Assembly (NCBI GenBank): GCA_902767775.1
Contig: CACXIP010000004.1
Location: 1 to 64,000, forward strand
Length of the DNA: 64,000 nt
From: an uncultured Prevotellaceae bacterium
GTDB lineage: Bacteria; Bacteroidota; Bacteroidia; Bacteroidales; Bacteroidaceae
Direction of reading: 5' to 3'
Below the pieces are notes generated by a model. That model worked only from the letters and a program-made list of their open reading frames with translations. It had not been told where the DNA came from and searched no databases. Each line of letters begins with the position of its first letter. Position 1 is the stretch's first letter. Shown here in pieces: positions 1-8,052 of the stretch. The position numbers were made by a program, and so were the translations under genes.

Positions 1-343
<343 letters not shown>

Positions 344-501
344 CTTGGCCGTGCCTTCAGCTGCATGTGTGCAGGGAAAGCTTTTCGCGCGCGCCCTCGG
401 GCGCTGCGGTCTATGGTTCTTGCCCCATCATGTCCCCCATACGCGGGCATCCCGGAGAGTTCCGGGAGAGGACTGGCATCCAATCCTTACCGCGGAGACA
501 T
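344..501 (+). other. 23S-5S spacer
   Basis: This spacer is about 155 bases with no gene. It contains a short hairpin of the form TCCCGGAgagTTCCGGGA around 449-467, which could be an rRNA processing stem. No tRNA is present in the spacer. Confidence 0.7.
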
Positions 502-612
502 TCAGGTGGTTATTGCGGCGGGGTCCCACCTCTTCCCATCCCGAACAGAGAAGTTAAGCCCGCCAGCGCCGATGGTACTGCAATGCAATGCGGGAGAGTA
601 GGTCGCCGCCTC
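502..612 (+). rRNA. 5S ribosomal RNA
   Basis: About 111 nt with the typical 5S core CCCACCTCTTCCCATCCCGA, then AACAGAGAAGTTAAGC and GATGGTACTGC, and a GGGAGAGTAGGTCGCCGCC end. It follows the 23S gene in the same direction as the last gene of the rRNA operon. Ends are set by complementarity of the terminal helix (GGTGG..., ...CCGCC) and may be off by a few bases. Confidence 0.95.
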
Positions 613-616
613 CTTT

Positions 617-690
617 TTCCGGAATATCCGGATATTCCGGTTTTTCCGGATATTCCGGGTTATTCCGGTTTCTCCGGACTTTCCGGCTGT
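617..690 (+). repeat. 9-bp tandem repeat array, CCGG family
   Basis: Eight CCGG cores occur at 619, 628, 637, 646, 655, 665, 674 and 683, so spacing is 9 bp with a single 10. The consensus unit is roughly TTCCGGATA. The array starts right after the 5S gene, where the rRNA operon should terminate, and several units are mutually complementary, so it could fold into hairpins. A second array of the same family lies inside prmC at 30737-30767. Confidence 0.85.
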
Positions 691-745
691 CTATCCATAT
701 TTTATATTTTTAATCCTCAATTTTCAGTTTTTGCAAAAAAAATAG

Positions 746-753
746 TATTTTTG
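746..753 (+). promoter_or_regulatory. Putative -7 promoter box (TATTTTTG)
   Basis: TATTTTTG fits the Bacteroidota -7 consensus TAnnTTTG. It lies 14 bases before the ATG at 767. No well-spaced -33 TTTG was found. Confidence 0.5.
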
Positions 754-766
754 CAGAAAAGCTTCA

Positions 767-1360
767 ATGCAACGTCTGAAGAGAGCCATCATCTGGTTGA
801 GCAGGATACGCCATTGCCGGGGATTTGGGATACAGTCGCCCACCGACTACCGTTTTGTCAGGTATGTCATCAATGAGCATTATCCTTATTACCGCTATGC
901 CAGTCTCGCCCAGCAGGTGGGTGGCATCAGCACCACACAGCGGAGGCTTTGCGAACTCTATTTCCGTCTTGCCAACTACTGTCAGGCGGATTGGTTCATT
1001 GATATTTGGCCACCCACGGACGCTTACGCCACCTATGTCACGGCGGGATGCAAAAAAACGGAGGTGTGCCGTGTCAGTCAGGAGGGCGCGGCGCTTCAGC
1101 TCGCCGACCCGAAGAAACTGTGTCTGGTGAGGGCGAGTTATCACGATGGTGTGGAGGCGATGCTCCGTGGTCTGCTACATGGCTGTGCCCCAGGAACTGT
1201 GGTGGTGGTCGAGGGCATCAAGAAGGGCAGGGCAGAGCGAAGGCTTTGGAAGGCGCTGAAACAACTACCTGAGGTGGGCGCCAGTTACGATTTATATTAC
1301 TGTGGTATAATAATTGCAGACAATCGACGTTATAAGACAAACTATATCATCAACTTTTAG
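767..1360 (+). CDS. Putative class I SAM-dependent methyltransferase-like protein
   Basis: This is a 197-residue cytoplasmic protein. The N-terminal segment RHCRGFGIQSPTDYRFVRYV and the C-terminal YDLYYCGIIIADNRRYKTNYIINF-like end resemble a Bacteroidota-restricted group usually annotated as SAM-dependent or O-methyltransferase-like. A clear glycine-rich SAM motif I (usually E/DxGxGxG) is not visible: the corresponding region reads WFIDIWPPTDAYATYV, so the enzyme may be degenerate or inactive. The ATG at 767 is preceded by a TATTTTTG box only 14 bases upstream, supporting this start. It is followed by the cobalamin adenosyltransferase after 12 bp and is probably co-transcribed. Substrate unknown. 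Confidence 0.6.
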   Translation: MQRLKRAIIWLSRIRHCRGFGIQSPTDYRFVRYVINEHYPYYRYASLAQQVGGISTTQRRLCELYFRLANYCQADWFIDIWPPTDAYATYVTAGCKKTEVCRVSQEGAALQLADPKKLCLVRASYHDGVEAMLRGLLHGCAPGTVVVVEGIKKGRAERRLWKALKQLPEVGASYDLYYCGIIIADNRRYKTNYIINF

Positions 1361-1372
1361 AAACCCATAACT

Positions 1373-1936
1373 ATGAAAATTACGAAAGTTTACACAAAGA
1401 CGGGTGACTTGGGTAAGACCTCCTTGGTAGGTGGCTACCGTGTGAGCAAGACCAATGCCAGGATAGAGGCATACGGAACGGTCGATGAGCTGAGTGCCCA
1501 ACTGGGACTCCTCGCCTCGTTTATGAAGGATGGTGACGACAAGACCCTGATTATCCGCACGCAGCGCAACCTCTTCACCATCGGTTCCAACCTGGCGACC
1601 GACAAGTCGAAGATGGAGGTGGCTACATCCTACACCCTCGACCCAGGGGAGGTGCAACTCCTTGAGGAAGAGATAGATGCCATCCTCTCCAATATCCCGC
1701 CGCAGGTGGCATTCATCCTGCCTGGCGGTTCCCATGAGGCAGCTCTCGCCCATGTCTGCCGCACGGTCTGCCGTCGTGCTGAGCGCAGGATTTTCTTCAT
1801 GAATGAGTCGACTCCTGTCGATGCAGAAATCTTGCAATATATGAACCGTCTGTCCGACTATCTTTTCGTTCTTGCCCGCAAATTAAATTTTATTGACGGT
1901 GTGAGGGAAAAAATATGGAAGAAACCTTTGAAATAA
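1373..1936 (+). CDS. pduO: Cob(I)alamin adenosyltransferase, PduO type
   Basis: This 187-residue protein matches the PduO-type ATP:cob(I)alamin adenosyltransferase, which moves the 5'-deoxyadenosyl group of ATP to reduced corrinoid to make coenzyme B12. The N-terminal ATP-binding signature VYTKTGDLGKTSL and the YGTVDELSAQLG segment are present, as is the C-terminal helix with AHVCRTVCRRAERR and NRLSDYLFVLAR. Length is normal for the family. No cobalamin riboswitch was recognised upstream, and the gene sits 12 bp after the methyltransferase-like gene, suggesting constitutive co-expression. Confidence 0.93.
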   Translation: MKITKVYTKTGDLGKTSLVGGYRVSKTNARIEAYGTVDELSAQLGLLASFMKDGDDKTLIIRTQRNLFTIGSNLATDKSKMEVATSYTLDPGEVQLLEEEIDAILSNIPPQVAFILPGGSHEAALAHVCRTVCRRAERRIFFMNESTPVDAEILQYMNRLSDYLFVLARKLNFIDGVREKIWKKPLK

Positions 1937-1956
1937 GAAAAAATATATTACTTTTG
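1927..1956 (+). promoter_or_regulatory. Promoter, -33 TTTG / -7 TACTTTTG
   Basis: TTTG at 1927-1930 and TACTTTTG at 1949-1956 are separated by 18 bp, close to the Bacteroidota consensus TTTG-N19-21-TAnnTTTG. The next gene starts at 2023, giving a leader of about 60 nt. Confidence 0.65.
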
Positions 1957-2022
1957 CGCACGATTTGAACTAATGGTGGTTTTTACCGCCTATTATCATT
2001 AATTGTGTAAATTTTTAAGACT

Positions 2023-2244
2023 ATGTATTGGACACTCGAACTGGCCTCCAAACTGGAGGATGCACCCTGGCCTGCAACCAAAGAAGAATTGATTGACTAC
2101 GCCATCCGGTCGGGAGCACCCCTTGAGGTGCTGGAGAATCTTCAGGAAATTGAAGACGAAGGAGATGTCTATGAGAATATCGAGGACATCTGGCCGGACT
2201 ATCCCACAAAAGAGGATTTCCTCTTCGACGAGGAGGAGTATTAA
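2023..2244 (+). CDS. DUF2795-type small acidic protein
   Basis: This 73-residue protein is very acidic and starts MYWTLELASKLEDAPWPATK, then ELIDYAIRSGAPLEVLENL. This matches a protein that is strongly conserved across Bacteroidales and carries the DUF2795 name. It has no signal peptide or membrane segment. It has its own promoter and a terminator hairpin right after it, so it is a monocistronic unit. The function is not established; conservation and small acidic nature suggest a partner-binding role, which is inference. Confidence 0.85.
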   Translation: MYWTLELASKLEDAPWPATKEELIDYAIRSGAPLEVLENLQEIEDEGDVYENIEDIWPDYPTKEDFLFDEEEY

Positions 2245-2263
2245 GCGATAATTCCTCATCCAT

Positions 2264-2312
2264 ACGCGGACATGCATGATTTCAAGTCATGTGTGTCCGT
2301 GTTGCTTTTTTT
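2264..2312 (+). terminator. Rho-independent terminator after DUF2795 gene
   Basis: The arms CGGACATGCATGA and TCATGTGTGTCCG pair with G-U/A-C wobble positions around a short loop and are followed by a run of T at 2305-2311. It lies 20 bases after the stop codon. Confidence 0.75.
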
Positions 2313-2341
2313 AGGAGTTTAGGAGTCTAGGAGTTTAGACA
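2311..2341 (+). repeat. 8-bp tandem repeat, AGGAGTYT family
   Basis: The units AGGAGTTT, AGGAGTCT, AGGAGTTT and a partial AGAC follow each other with an exact 8-bp period. The same family is found at 6917-6952 (opposite strand) and 29104-29135. Confidence 0.8.
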
Positions 2342-2366
2342 ATACTCCTAGAAGGATGGGTAATTT

Positions 2367-2394
2367 CGTGAAGATTCGAGCTTTTCGTGGTTTG
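2367..2394 (-). repeat. 9-bp degenerate repeat, TTTCGTG family
   Basis: On the plus strand TTCGTGAAG, ATTCGAGCT, TTTCGTGGT follow each other at 9-bp spacing. A similar element, in the opposite orientation, is at 6957-6986. Both lie beside an AGGAGTYT array. Confidence 0.55.
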
Positions 2395-2562
2395 AGAAAG
2401 GAAAAGCTCACTTCTGTAACTTTTATTTATAATAAGTGATTTTTTTGTGGGTCAAAAACATAAAATTAAACTTTTTGTTGTCGATTTAGGTAAAAATTGA
2501 TTTTTTTTTGAGAGTTTTCTCATTTTTTTATTAAAAAGTATACGACTTATTAAAAAAAAATG

Positions 2563-2570
2563 TAACTTTG
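2563..2570 (+). promoter_or_regulatory. Putative -7 promoter box (TAACTTTG)
   Basis: TAACTTTG matches TAnnTTTG and lies about 185 bp before the large secreted protein at 2756. No convincing -33 element was seen at the expected distance. Confidence 0.5.
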
Positions 2571-2580
2571 TACCAAATTT

Positions 2581-2597
2581 AGTGGACAATGTCCACT
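2581..2597. promoter_or_regulatory. Perfect inverted repeat, possible operator
   Basis: AGTGGACAATGTCCACT is a 17-bp palindrome with an 8-bp arm. It begins about 10 bases after the TAACTTTG box, at or just after the predicted transcription start, where a repressor site or a 5' mRNA hairpin would act. Confidence 0.45.
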
Positions 2598-2755
2598 TTG
2601 AGCTATTAACATTTATTGAGCGATTTAAATAATTGAATAACCACAAGCAAAAAAATACCTTGGTAACTGTAATACCTTCTCTCGTGATTCACCTTGTGTG
2701 ATGACTGTATCAAGTAAATGTCGAGTTGATGAAGATATTATTAATCAATACATAT

Positions 2756-5700
2756 ATGAGAATGAGAAATTATACCAAATTATTAATGTTATTTGTTCTC
2801 TGCCTGGTAGGCATGCAGGGCAATGCGCAGAACGTGACCATCAGAGGTAACAACGGCAATTTGATACCTGCCGTTAAGGACTATGGCACGGGCGACTCTT
2901 TTTATGCCGCTGGAGGTTATGCCACATGGCAGCATGAGCAGCTGTGTATGGTGATGACAGTATCCGACAACACCAACCTGACACCTAATGGCCAGTTGGA
3001 CAACCCAGCCAACAACATTTTCAAAGATGGAGACAACATCCAGATAGCCCATGGTTTGGCAAGTGATGCTAATGTTTGCTATGTGTCAATCAGTTTGCCA
3101 AGTGGATATCGTTTCACGGGATATAGTATAACTTTCTCTAAGCCTAGACAGTTGAGTAAGGGTAGACTTGTATTCAATGATGCAGATGCCTCGTCAACTT
3201 TTGGAGAGACTGTCAGAAGCTTTGCTTCCTATATTCCAGATACGCACCAAGATTCAGACCCAGAGAAAGCGATTGTCTCAAGTGCTGATGTGTCTCGGGG
3301 TGGGGCTTCAAGGACAATCAAACGCGAAGGAACTGAAGAAAACATGAGTAATGTGCTGTATTTCAAATTGCAAAATCCAAGTTCCACTCGTGCTTTAATT
3401 AATATTGAGCATGCAGAATTTTGGTTCACAGCAGAAGAGAATTACACGCCTCTGACTCCTGCCAGCCCAGTTTCATCAGTTAGTGCTGTGAAAGTGCCTT
3501 TCTCCACCAGTAAGGTGGATTTTGGTAGGTTGGAAAGCAATACTTATCAAAATGCAACACGTATCAGTTATAGTTCTGCCAACGTCACGGACTTGGAAGC
3601 CAATTTCGATTTGTACGAGGCTGAGTCAATTACGGATGGTGCTGGTGTTGATGGCATTACAGGTCAAGTGGTTGACTACAAGGAAGGAAGCATCTCTTCT
3701 GTTGGCGGCTATTTCAAGTTTGACAGTCCCGACCAGGAGCAGGTTTATTTCATCGAGACCCCGACGTATGTAGAGGTTTCTGATGGAAGCGAGAATCCTG
3801 TGGGATATCGTATTGTTGGTGCAGAGTTTGATTATGCCACAAGTATTACTGCATCAAGGACATTCTACATTACTTACACGTATACAGGTTCTGAGTACCC
3901 TTTAAGTAACGGTACTAAGTTCTATCTGGGTACCAATGGTCGATTTGACGATACCCCAGTGATATGGGAAATGGATGGTGAGGGCTTTATTTCTACAGGT
4001 AGTGGTAATAATAAAAGATACCTTTATTTTAATAATGGTCGAATTGCAACACAAACAGCCAAACCCAGTAACAGTGAGAGATTTGCCATAGATGAGAACA
4101 ACAATATCTATCAGACAGGTTGGCCCACCTATTTTATTCGAACTGGTCAAATTACGACTTATCAAACTGGTAGTATATGGAACAGAAGAACTTATGTAGA
4201 CTATATAGAAGGCCTCATCAATCCTGATGATTATCCAAAGGCGATGTATGAGCAAATCGAAACTTCCTCTTCAAGCGTTGGCAACTTTACCCTTAAGGTT
4301 TACGACAAGGAGGGAGCCAATCCCGAAACCATCAATGTCACAGGCAATGGAACATATGAGCTTACTGGTCTGAACAACGACGCTGTGAAGTTTGGCATTA
4401 TTGGCACAGGCCTTGTCCGTGCTACCCTTACCCTTCAGGCACTTGACCCCTATCTCGACCAGATGCAGGTGGTGTGCCAGGATGAGGTGCAAACTGTCAT
4501 CCGTATGGAAGAGGGCTTCACTGCTTCCGACTTCAGCGTGAGCGGCGGTGAGTTCCACTTCTACCTGCCTACTGACTGTAACGGGCATCAGGTTGCCATC
4601 ACCTTCGAGGATTTGAATAGCAAATATTTCGATGAAACCTATCCAGATGGACATGCCGCCAATAAATCACGCCTTAACTTTGTGAAATCTCTTCACTACG
4701 ATGCCTTTGGAGCATCCAACAATAATGTCTATACCAATGTTGGTGAGGCAAAGAATGCTACATTGGAGAGACTGAAGGTTGGCGTCGTGGGAACCACCCC
4801 ATTCAAGTTCAACAATGCTGCCGACATTGGCACTCAAGGCGGAACTTATAGGGAGTATCCCTTCTCCTTGGAGAAATATGCTGATTCACCCAACTCGGGT
4901 AGTTTCAGTGAATTCAAGTTCACTGTGTCCAGCACACCTTCAACTCAGACACGCTATGTGTTCACCACAGATGAGACGCGCTACAACATTGCCCCGACCA
5001 CTGCCACACAGCACCGCGCATATGCTTTCTATACGATGAAAGTAACCGTGGAAACAGGTACTTATGAGCCGAAGGTGACCTTCGAGCCGATTTATGCCTA
5101 TACCAACTACGACAACAGTGCAGAAAGTGGCGGTAGCACTGATGAGAACAAGGCGTTCTATGGTGCAAAGGTGACTGCCTCAGACGGTAATGGTAAAGCA
5201 GGGTATTCTTCGATTAACGAAATTTACGAGGTTATTACAAATGCTGTAGGTAAGACAAATGCTCCTGAGACCACCAAGCAAATCCTCTATATAGACATGA
5301 CTGAAATGGCCGGTATCTATGAGGGCAGTACTGTGGCTTATCCCACTGCAATGTCTGTTAGTGATTTCTTGAGCAATCATGCAAAGAACAGCCTTGTGTT
5401 CCTGCCTGTGGGCGTTTCTGCTTCTGGCGACAACGTGGTTTACCAGTTGTCAGATAAATCATTCAAGGCAGCCAACAACATCGTGCTGACCGACAAGCAG
5501 CCGTTCTACTCACCTTATAACATCCAGGTAGACCAGGCCAAATATGCTAAGTATACCCGTGTGCTCACTTATGCCGACTACGGCAAGGACGTGAAGGCCA
5601 TGGTGATGCTGCCTTATGCCCTGACCGTTGCGAATGGCAAGCACACCAACCCTGCAGTTGCAGAGCAACAAGAAGGCAAGAACTCGTTCTGGGTGAAGGA

Positions 5701-6442
5701 GATGAAGGCAGCCAGCCTGGTGGAGCAGACACGCAGCCACGACTACGGCATCGCCTATTTCGAGAACGTCAATGGCGCAAAGACTGCCGCCAACAGGCCT
5801 TACATGGTGCTGGTGGATGAGGCTTCCGTTGAGGGAGACGTTTCATTCGTCGCCATTGAGAAGGGTGCCCTTATCCAGGCCACCTCTGGCATGTCGCCAA
5901 GAAACGGCACAGGTGAGAATGGTGCTTACAAATACGATTACCTTTACACAGGCGAGACAGTGTCTGGCTCATTGGATACTCCGGGAATGAACGTGACCCT
6001 TACAAGCGAGGGCAGCTACTCCGGCCAGAAGTATGACCGTGCCGACAGCGAGAAAATCTTCTACTTCGCCAACAACAGCTTCTACAACCTCTACAAGCTG
6101 ATGAAGACCAAGAGGTATCTCTATATTTACCCGTTCCACCCAGTCTACTCCTTCACAGGCAACGCCAGCAGCGTGAACAAGCTCGGTGGCATTGATGTCA
6201 CCTTCGAGCCGCTTGACCTGGATGGCATCCGTGACATGGCAAAGGTCTATGCTCCCGACCTGGCAGTGAAGTCTGGCAAGGGCTACATCCAGTTCACTTC
6301 TGACAAGGACCAGACGGTGAACATCCTCTCTCTCAACGGCACTTCATACAGCAAGGTGACGATGAATGCTGGCGACAGCAAGACCATCAACCTCCCCGCT
6401 GGCGTATATGTTGTGAACAATGTCAAGATTATCGTCAAGTAA
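2756..6442 (+). CDS. Large secreted protein with T9SS-type C-terminal domain
   Basis: This is a roughly 1228-residue protein. It begins with a signal peptide (MRMRNYTKLLMLFVLCLVGM, cleaved after GNAQ). The body is rich in Thr, Ser, Asn and beta-strand patterns with no enzyme motif that I recognise. The last 80 residues look like a T9SS type A sorting domain: a hydrophobic beta-sandwich with YIQFTSDKDQTVNILSLNG, then GVYVVNNVKIIVK at the very end. ATG 2756 is preferred because it gives a compact signal peptide; ATG 2729 and ATG 2762 are alternatives. It is followed 41 bp later by a small peptide gene. The T9SS core genes lie just downstream, so this is a likely cargo. Specific function unknown. 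Confidence 0.8.
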   Translation: MRMRNYTKLLMLFVLCLVGMQGNAQNVTIRGNNGNLIPAVKDYGTGDSFYAAGGYATWQHEQLCMVMTVSDNTNLTPNGQLDNPANNIFKDGDNIQIAHGLASDANVCYVSISLPSGYRFTGYSITFSKPRQLSKGRLVFNDADASSTFGETVRSFASYIPDTHQDSDPEKAIVSSADVSRGGASRTIKREGTEENMSNVLYFKLQNPSSTRALINIEHAEFWFTAEENYTPLTPASPVSSVSAVKVPFSTSKVDFGRLESNTYQNATRISYSSANVTDLEANFDLYEAESITDGAGVDGITGQVVDYKEGSISSVGGYFKFDSPDQEQVYFIETPTYVEVSDGSENPVGYRIVGAEFDYATSITASRTFYITYTYTGSEYPLSNGTKFYLGTNGRFDDTPVIWEMDGEGFISTGSGNNKRYLYFNNGRIATQTAKPSNSERFAIDENNNIYQTGWPTYFIRTGQITTYQTGSIWNRRTYVDYIEGLINPDDYPKAMYEQIETSSSSVGNFTLKVYDKEGANPETINVTGNGTYELTGLNNDAVKFGIIGTGLVRATLTLQALDPYLDQMQVVCQDEVQTVIRMEEGFTASDFSVSGGEFHFYLPTDCNGHQVAITFEDLNSKYFDETYPDGHAANKSRLNFVKSLHYDAFGASNNNVYTNVGEAKNATLERLKVGVVGTTPFKFNNAADIGTQGGTYREYPFSLEKYADSPNSGSFSEFKFTVSSTPSTQTRYVFTTDETRYNIAPTTATQHRAYAFYTMKVTVETGTYEPKVTFEPIYAYTNYDNSAESGGSTDENKAFYGAKVTASDGNGKAGYSSINEIYEVITNAVGKTNAPETTKQILYIDMTEMAGIYEGSTVAYPTAMSVSDFLSNHAKNSLVFLPVGVSASGDNVVYQLSDKSFKAANNIVLTDKQPFYSPYNIQVDQAKYAKYTRVLTYADYGKDVKAMVMLPYALTVANGKHTNPAVAEQQEGKNSFWVKEMKAASLVEQTRSHDYGIAYFENVNGAKTAANRPYMVLVDEASVEGDVSFVAIEKGALIQATSGMSPRNGTGENGAYKYDYLYTGETVSGSLDTPGMNVTLTSEGSYSGQKYDRADSEKIFYFANNSFYNLYKLMKTKRYLYIYPFHPVYSFTGNASSVNKLGGIDVTFEPLDLDGIRDMAKVYAPDLAVKSGKGYIQFTSDKDQTVNILSLNGTSYSKVTMNAGDSKTINLPAGVYVVNNVKIIVK

Positions 6443-6483
6443 GACCATAAAACGTCAAATAAGACCATTAAACAGTAAAGGAT

Positions 6484-6657
6484 ATGAAAGCAATATATAT
6501 CAAGCCCATTACGGAGAAAGTGAACCTCAATTTGAAGAAAGCCATCAACTGGGGTGATGATGCCACCAGCCAATGGCCTGACCATGGTGCTAACGAAGGT
6601 GAATTCTTCGAAGAGGAGGGCGTTGACGACGAGTACGATCCGTTCTTCGACGAGTAA
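6484..6657 (+). CDS. Small acidic YIKP peptide
   Basis: A 57-residue reading frame beginning MKAIYIKPITEKVNLNLKKA and ending in a very acidic tail (EEEGVDDEYDPFFDE). It starts 41 bp after the large secreted protein and before the terminator, so it should be on the same transcript. Its N-terminus aligns with the peptide at 20963-21133 (MREYIKPQTEIVAS): M-x(1-2)-YIKP-x-TE-x-V. There is no signal peptide or membrane segment. The product could be a ribosomally made peptide precursor, a chaperone-like partner of the upstream cargo or a regulator; none can be chosen from sequence. Confidence 0.75.
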   Translation: MKAIYIKPITEKVNLNLKKAINWGDDATSQWPDHGANEGEFFEEEGVDDEYDPFFDE

Positions 6658-6679
6658 ATGATAACATACCGATGGTGGC

Positions 6680-6699
6680 GGACGCGACATGTCGCGTCC
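6680..6699. repeat. REP-like palindrome, copy 1
   Basis: GGACGCGACATGTCGCGTCC is a perfect 20-bp palindrome followed by CT. A near copy with the same arms is at 6861-6880. The type resembles dispersed extragenic palindromes. Confidence 0.7.
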
Positions 6700-6725
6700 C
6701 TGCCTGAGGTAGCACATAACACTGA

Positions 6726-6757
6726 CGGCACCGATGGGCTCAACCCCATCGGTGCCG
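6726..6757 (+). terminator. Terminator-type hairpin after secreted protein operon
   Basis: CGGCACCGATGGG (6726-6738) and CCCATCGGTGCCG (6745-6757) form a perfect 13-bp stem with a 6-nt loop. Only a weak T stretch (CTGTGTTT) follows. It lies about 70 bp after the small peptide gene. Confidence 0.65.
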
Positions 6758-6860
6758 CTGTGTTTAAAGTGGGGAGCGCGAATGCATTCATGATTCATTA
6801 TATGGGAATTATATGTTTTTCTTTCACATGAATTGCCACGAGTTGGCCATGATTTTTTTC

Positions 6861-6880
6861 GGACGCGATACATCGCGTCC
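6861..6880. repeat. REP-like palindrome, copy 2
   Basis: GGACGCGATACATCGCGTCC has 9-bp arms (GGACGCGAT/ATCGCGTCC) around AC and, like copy 1 at 6680-6699, is followed by CCT/CT. Both copies are on the flanks of the terminator hairpin and short repeats. Confidence 0.65.
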
Positions 6881-6916
6881 CTACGCTGAACCACCGAATT
6901 AATTGGGGCATATGTC

Positions 6917-6952
6917 TAAACTCCTACACTTCTAGACTCCTAAACTCCTTAA
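6917..6952 (-). repeat. 8-bp tandem repeat, AGGAGTYT family (reverse)
   Basis: Read on the minus strand the units are AGGAGTTT, AGGAGTCT, AGAAGTGT, AGGAGTTT with an 8-bp period. The third unit equals the third unit of the array at 29104-29135. Confidence 0.75.
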
Positions 6953-6956
6953 TATT

Positions 6957-6986
6957 TAAACCACGAAAGGCACGAAACTTCACGGA
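6957..6986 (+). repeat. 9-bp degenerate repeat, TTTCGTG family
   Basis: AAACCACGAAAGGCACGAAA followed by CTTCACGG; read on the minus strand it is CGTGAAGTT, TCGTGCCTT, TCGTGGTTT at 9-bp spacing. It matches the element at 2367-2394. Confidence 0.55.
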
Positions 6987-7070
6987 TGCCAGACCTTCTG
7001 TTTGGGCACCGCTGGTCTCAAAAACTGACTTGCTCAAATAATAAATTGGCTATTATCACGTTATTTAAAC

Positions 7071-8009
7071 GTGTTAATACGAAAAATCCTGTTTCTCGTG
7101 GTATTGGCAGTCGCTCCGCTCGTTGCCAAAGCCCAGTATGATGTGCCTTTTGGCCATTACTGGGTCATGGAGCCGTATTTCAACCCCGGGTCGGTGGGAA
7201 AGGAGTCGAAACTCAACATCGGCGCCGCATACGCCATGAACTTCGTCGGCTTCGAGCACAGTCCCAAAACCATGTACATCAGCGGCGACATGCCCTTCCT
7301 CCTCGGCAACTCCACCCACGGCGTGGGACTCCAGCTCGTCAACGACCAACTCGGACTCTTCACCCACCAGCGCCTGTCGGGACAGTACGCCTTCAAGGCC
7401 AAACTCTTCGGAGGCATGTTCAGCGTGGGTATCCAGGCCGGACTGCTCATGGAGAACATGGACGGCAGCAAGCTCGATCTCGATGTCACCAACGACCCCG
7501 CATTCTCCACCTCGGAAGTCAAGGGACAGGCCCTCGACCTCGGCGCCGGACTCTACTATGTACACAAGACATGGTATGTGGGCGTCTCCGCCCAGCACCT
7601 CACGGCACCCAAAGTCGAACTCGGCGAGACCAACGAGTTGCAAATCGACCGAACCTATTATTTGACAGGTGGATACAATATTCGGCTGAGAAATCCGTTT
7701 CTTACTATACATCCCACCTTTCTCGTGAGGACCGACGGCGTAGGATATAGGGGCGACATCACCGCACGGCTCGCCTACCATCACGACGAGAAGCATTTCT
7801 ATGCCGGCGTGGGATACAGTCCCACCAACTCAGTCACTGCGATGATAGGAGGTGTCGTACACGGCATCCACATCGGATACAGCTATGAGTTTTACACCAC
7901 CGGCATCAGCATCGGAAATGGCAGTCATGAGCTGTTCGTAGGCTTTCAGACCGACCTCAACATGGAGAAGAAAGGAAAGAACAAGCACAAAAGCGTGCGT
8001 ATATTATAA
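7071..8009 (+). CDS. porP: PorP/SprF-family T9SS outer-membrane protein
   Basis: This 312-residue protein has a signal peptide (LIRKILFLVVLAVAPLVAKA, cleaved before QYDVPF). The mature part follows the PorP/SprF pattern: FNPGSVGKESKLNIGAAY near the N-terminus, then alternating amphipathic strands of an outer-membrane barrel. In the T9SS, PorP-type proteins associate with the PorK/N ring and the PorE anchor. The reading frame opens at a GTG at 7071; no in-frame ATG precedes the signal peptide. It is the first gene of the porP-gldK-gldL-gldM-gldN block and ends 43 bp before gldK. Confidence 0.9.
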   Translation: MLIRKILFLVVLAVAPLVAKAQYDVPFGHYWVMEPYFNPGSVGKESKLNIGAAYAMNFVGFEHSPKTMYISGDMPFLLGNSTHGVGLQLVNDQLGLFTHQRLSGQYAFKAKLFGGMFSVGIQAGLLMENMDGSKLDLDVTNDPAFSTSEVKGQALDLGAGLYYVHKTWYVGVSAQHLTAPKVELGETNELQIDRTYYLTGGYNIRLRNPFLTIHPTFLVRTDGVGYRGDITARLAYHHDEKHFYAGVGYSPTNSVTAMIGGVVHGIHIGYSYEFYTTGISIGNGSHELFVGFQTDLNMEKKGKNKHKSVRIL

Positions 8010-8052
8010 TGTCGAGCATAGACAAAACTTGAAAAATAGGTAATCTGTGAAT

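Larger units (their letters stand above)
2313..2728. other. AT-rich intergenic region before first large secreted protein
   Basis: About 400 bp without a gene. From left to right it holds an AGGAGTYT array, a TTTCGTG-type 9-bp repeat (2367-2394), a very AT-rich stretch with T and A runs, a TAACTTTG -7 box (2563-2570) and a perfect inverted repeat (2581-2597) just downstream of the likely transcription start, leaving a leader of about 180 nt. Confidence 0.6.
6658..7070. other. Repeat-rich intergenic region before T9SS operon
   Basis: About 410 bp with no gene. It holds two GGACGCGA palindromes (6680-6699, 6861-6880), a 13-bp terminator-type hairpin (6726-6757), an AGGAGTYT array (6917-6952) and a TTTCGTG-type repeat (6957-6986). 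No consensus promoter for the T9SS operon was found in it. Confidence 0.6.

Noticed and set aside
1292-1837. Minus-strand frame of 181 residues over the cobalamin adenosyltransferase
   Set aside because: Antisense shadow of a clear PduO-type gene.
1937-2022. Cobalamin riboswitch near the adenosyltransferase
   Set aside because: No B12-box-like sequence was recognised before 1373 or in this gap.
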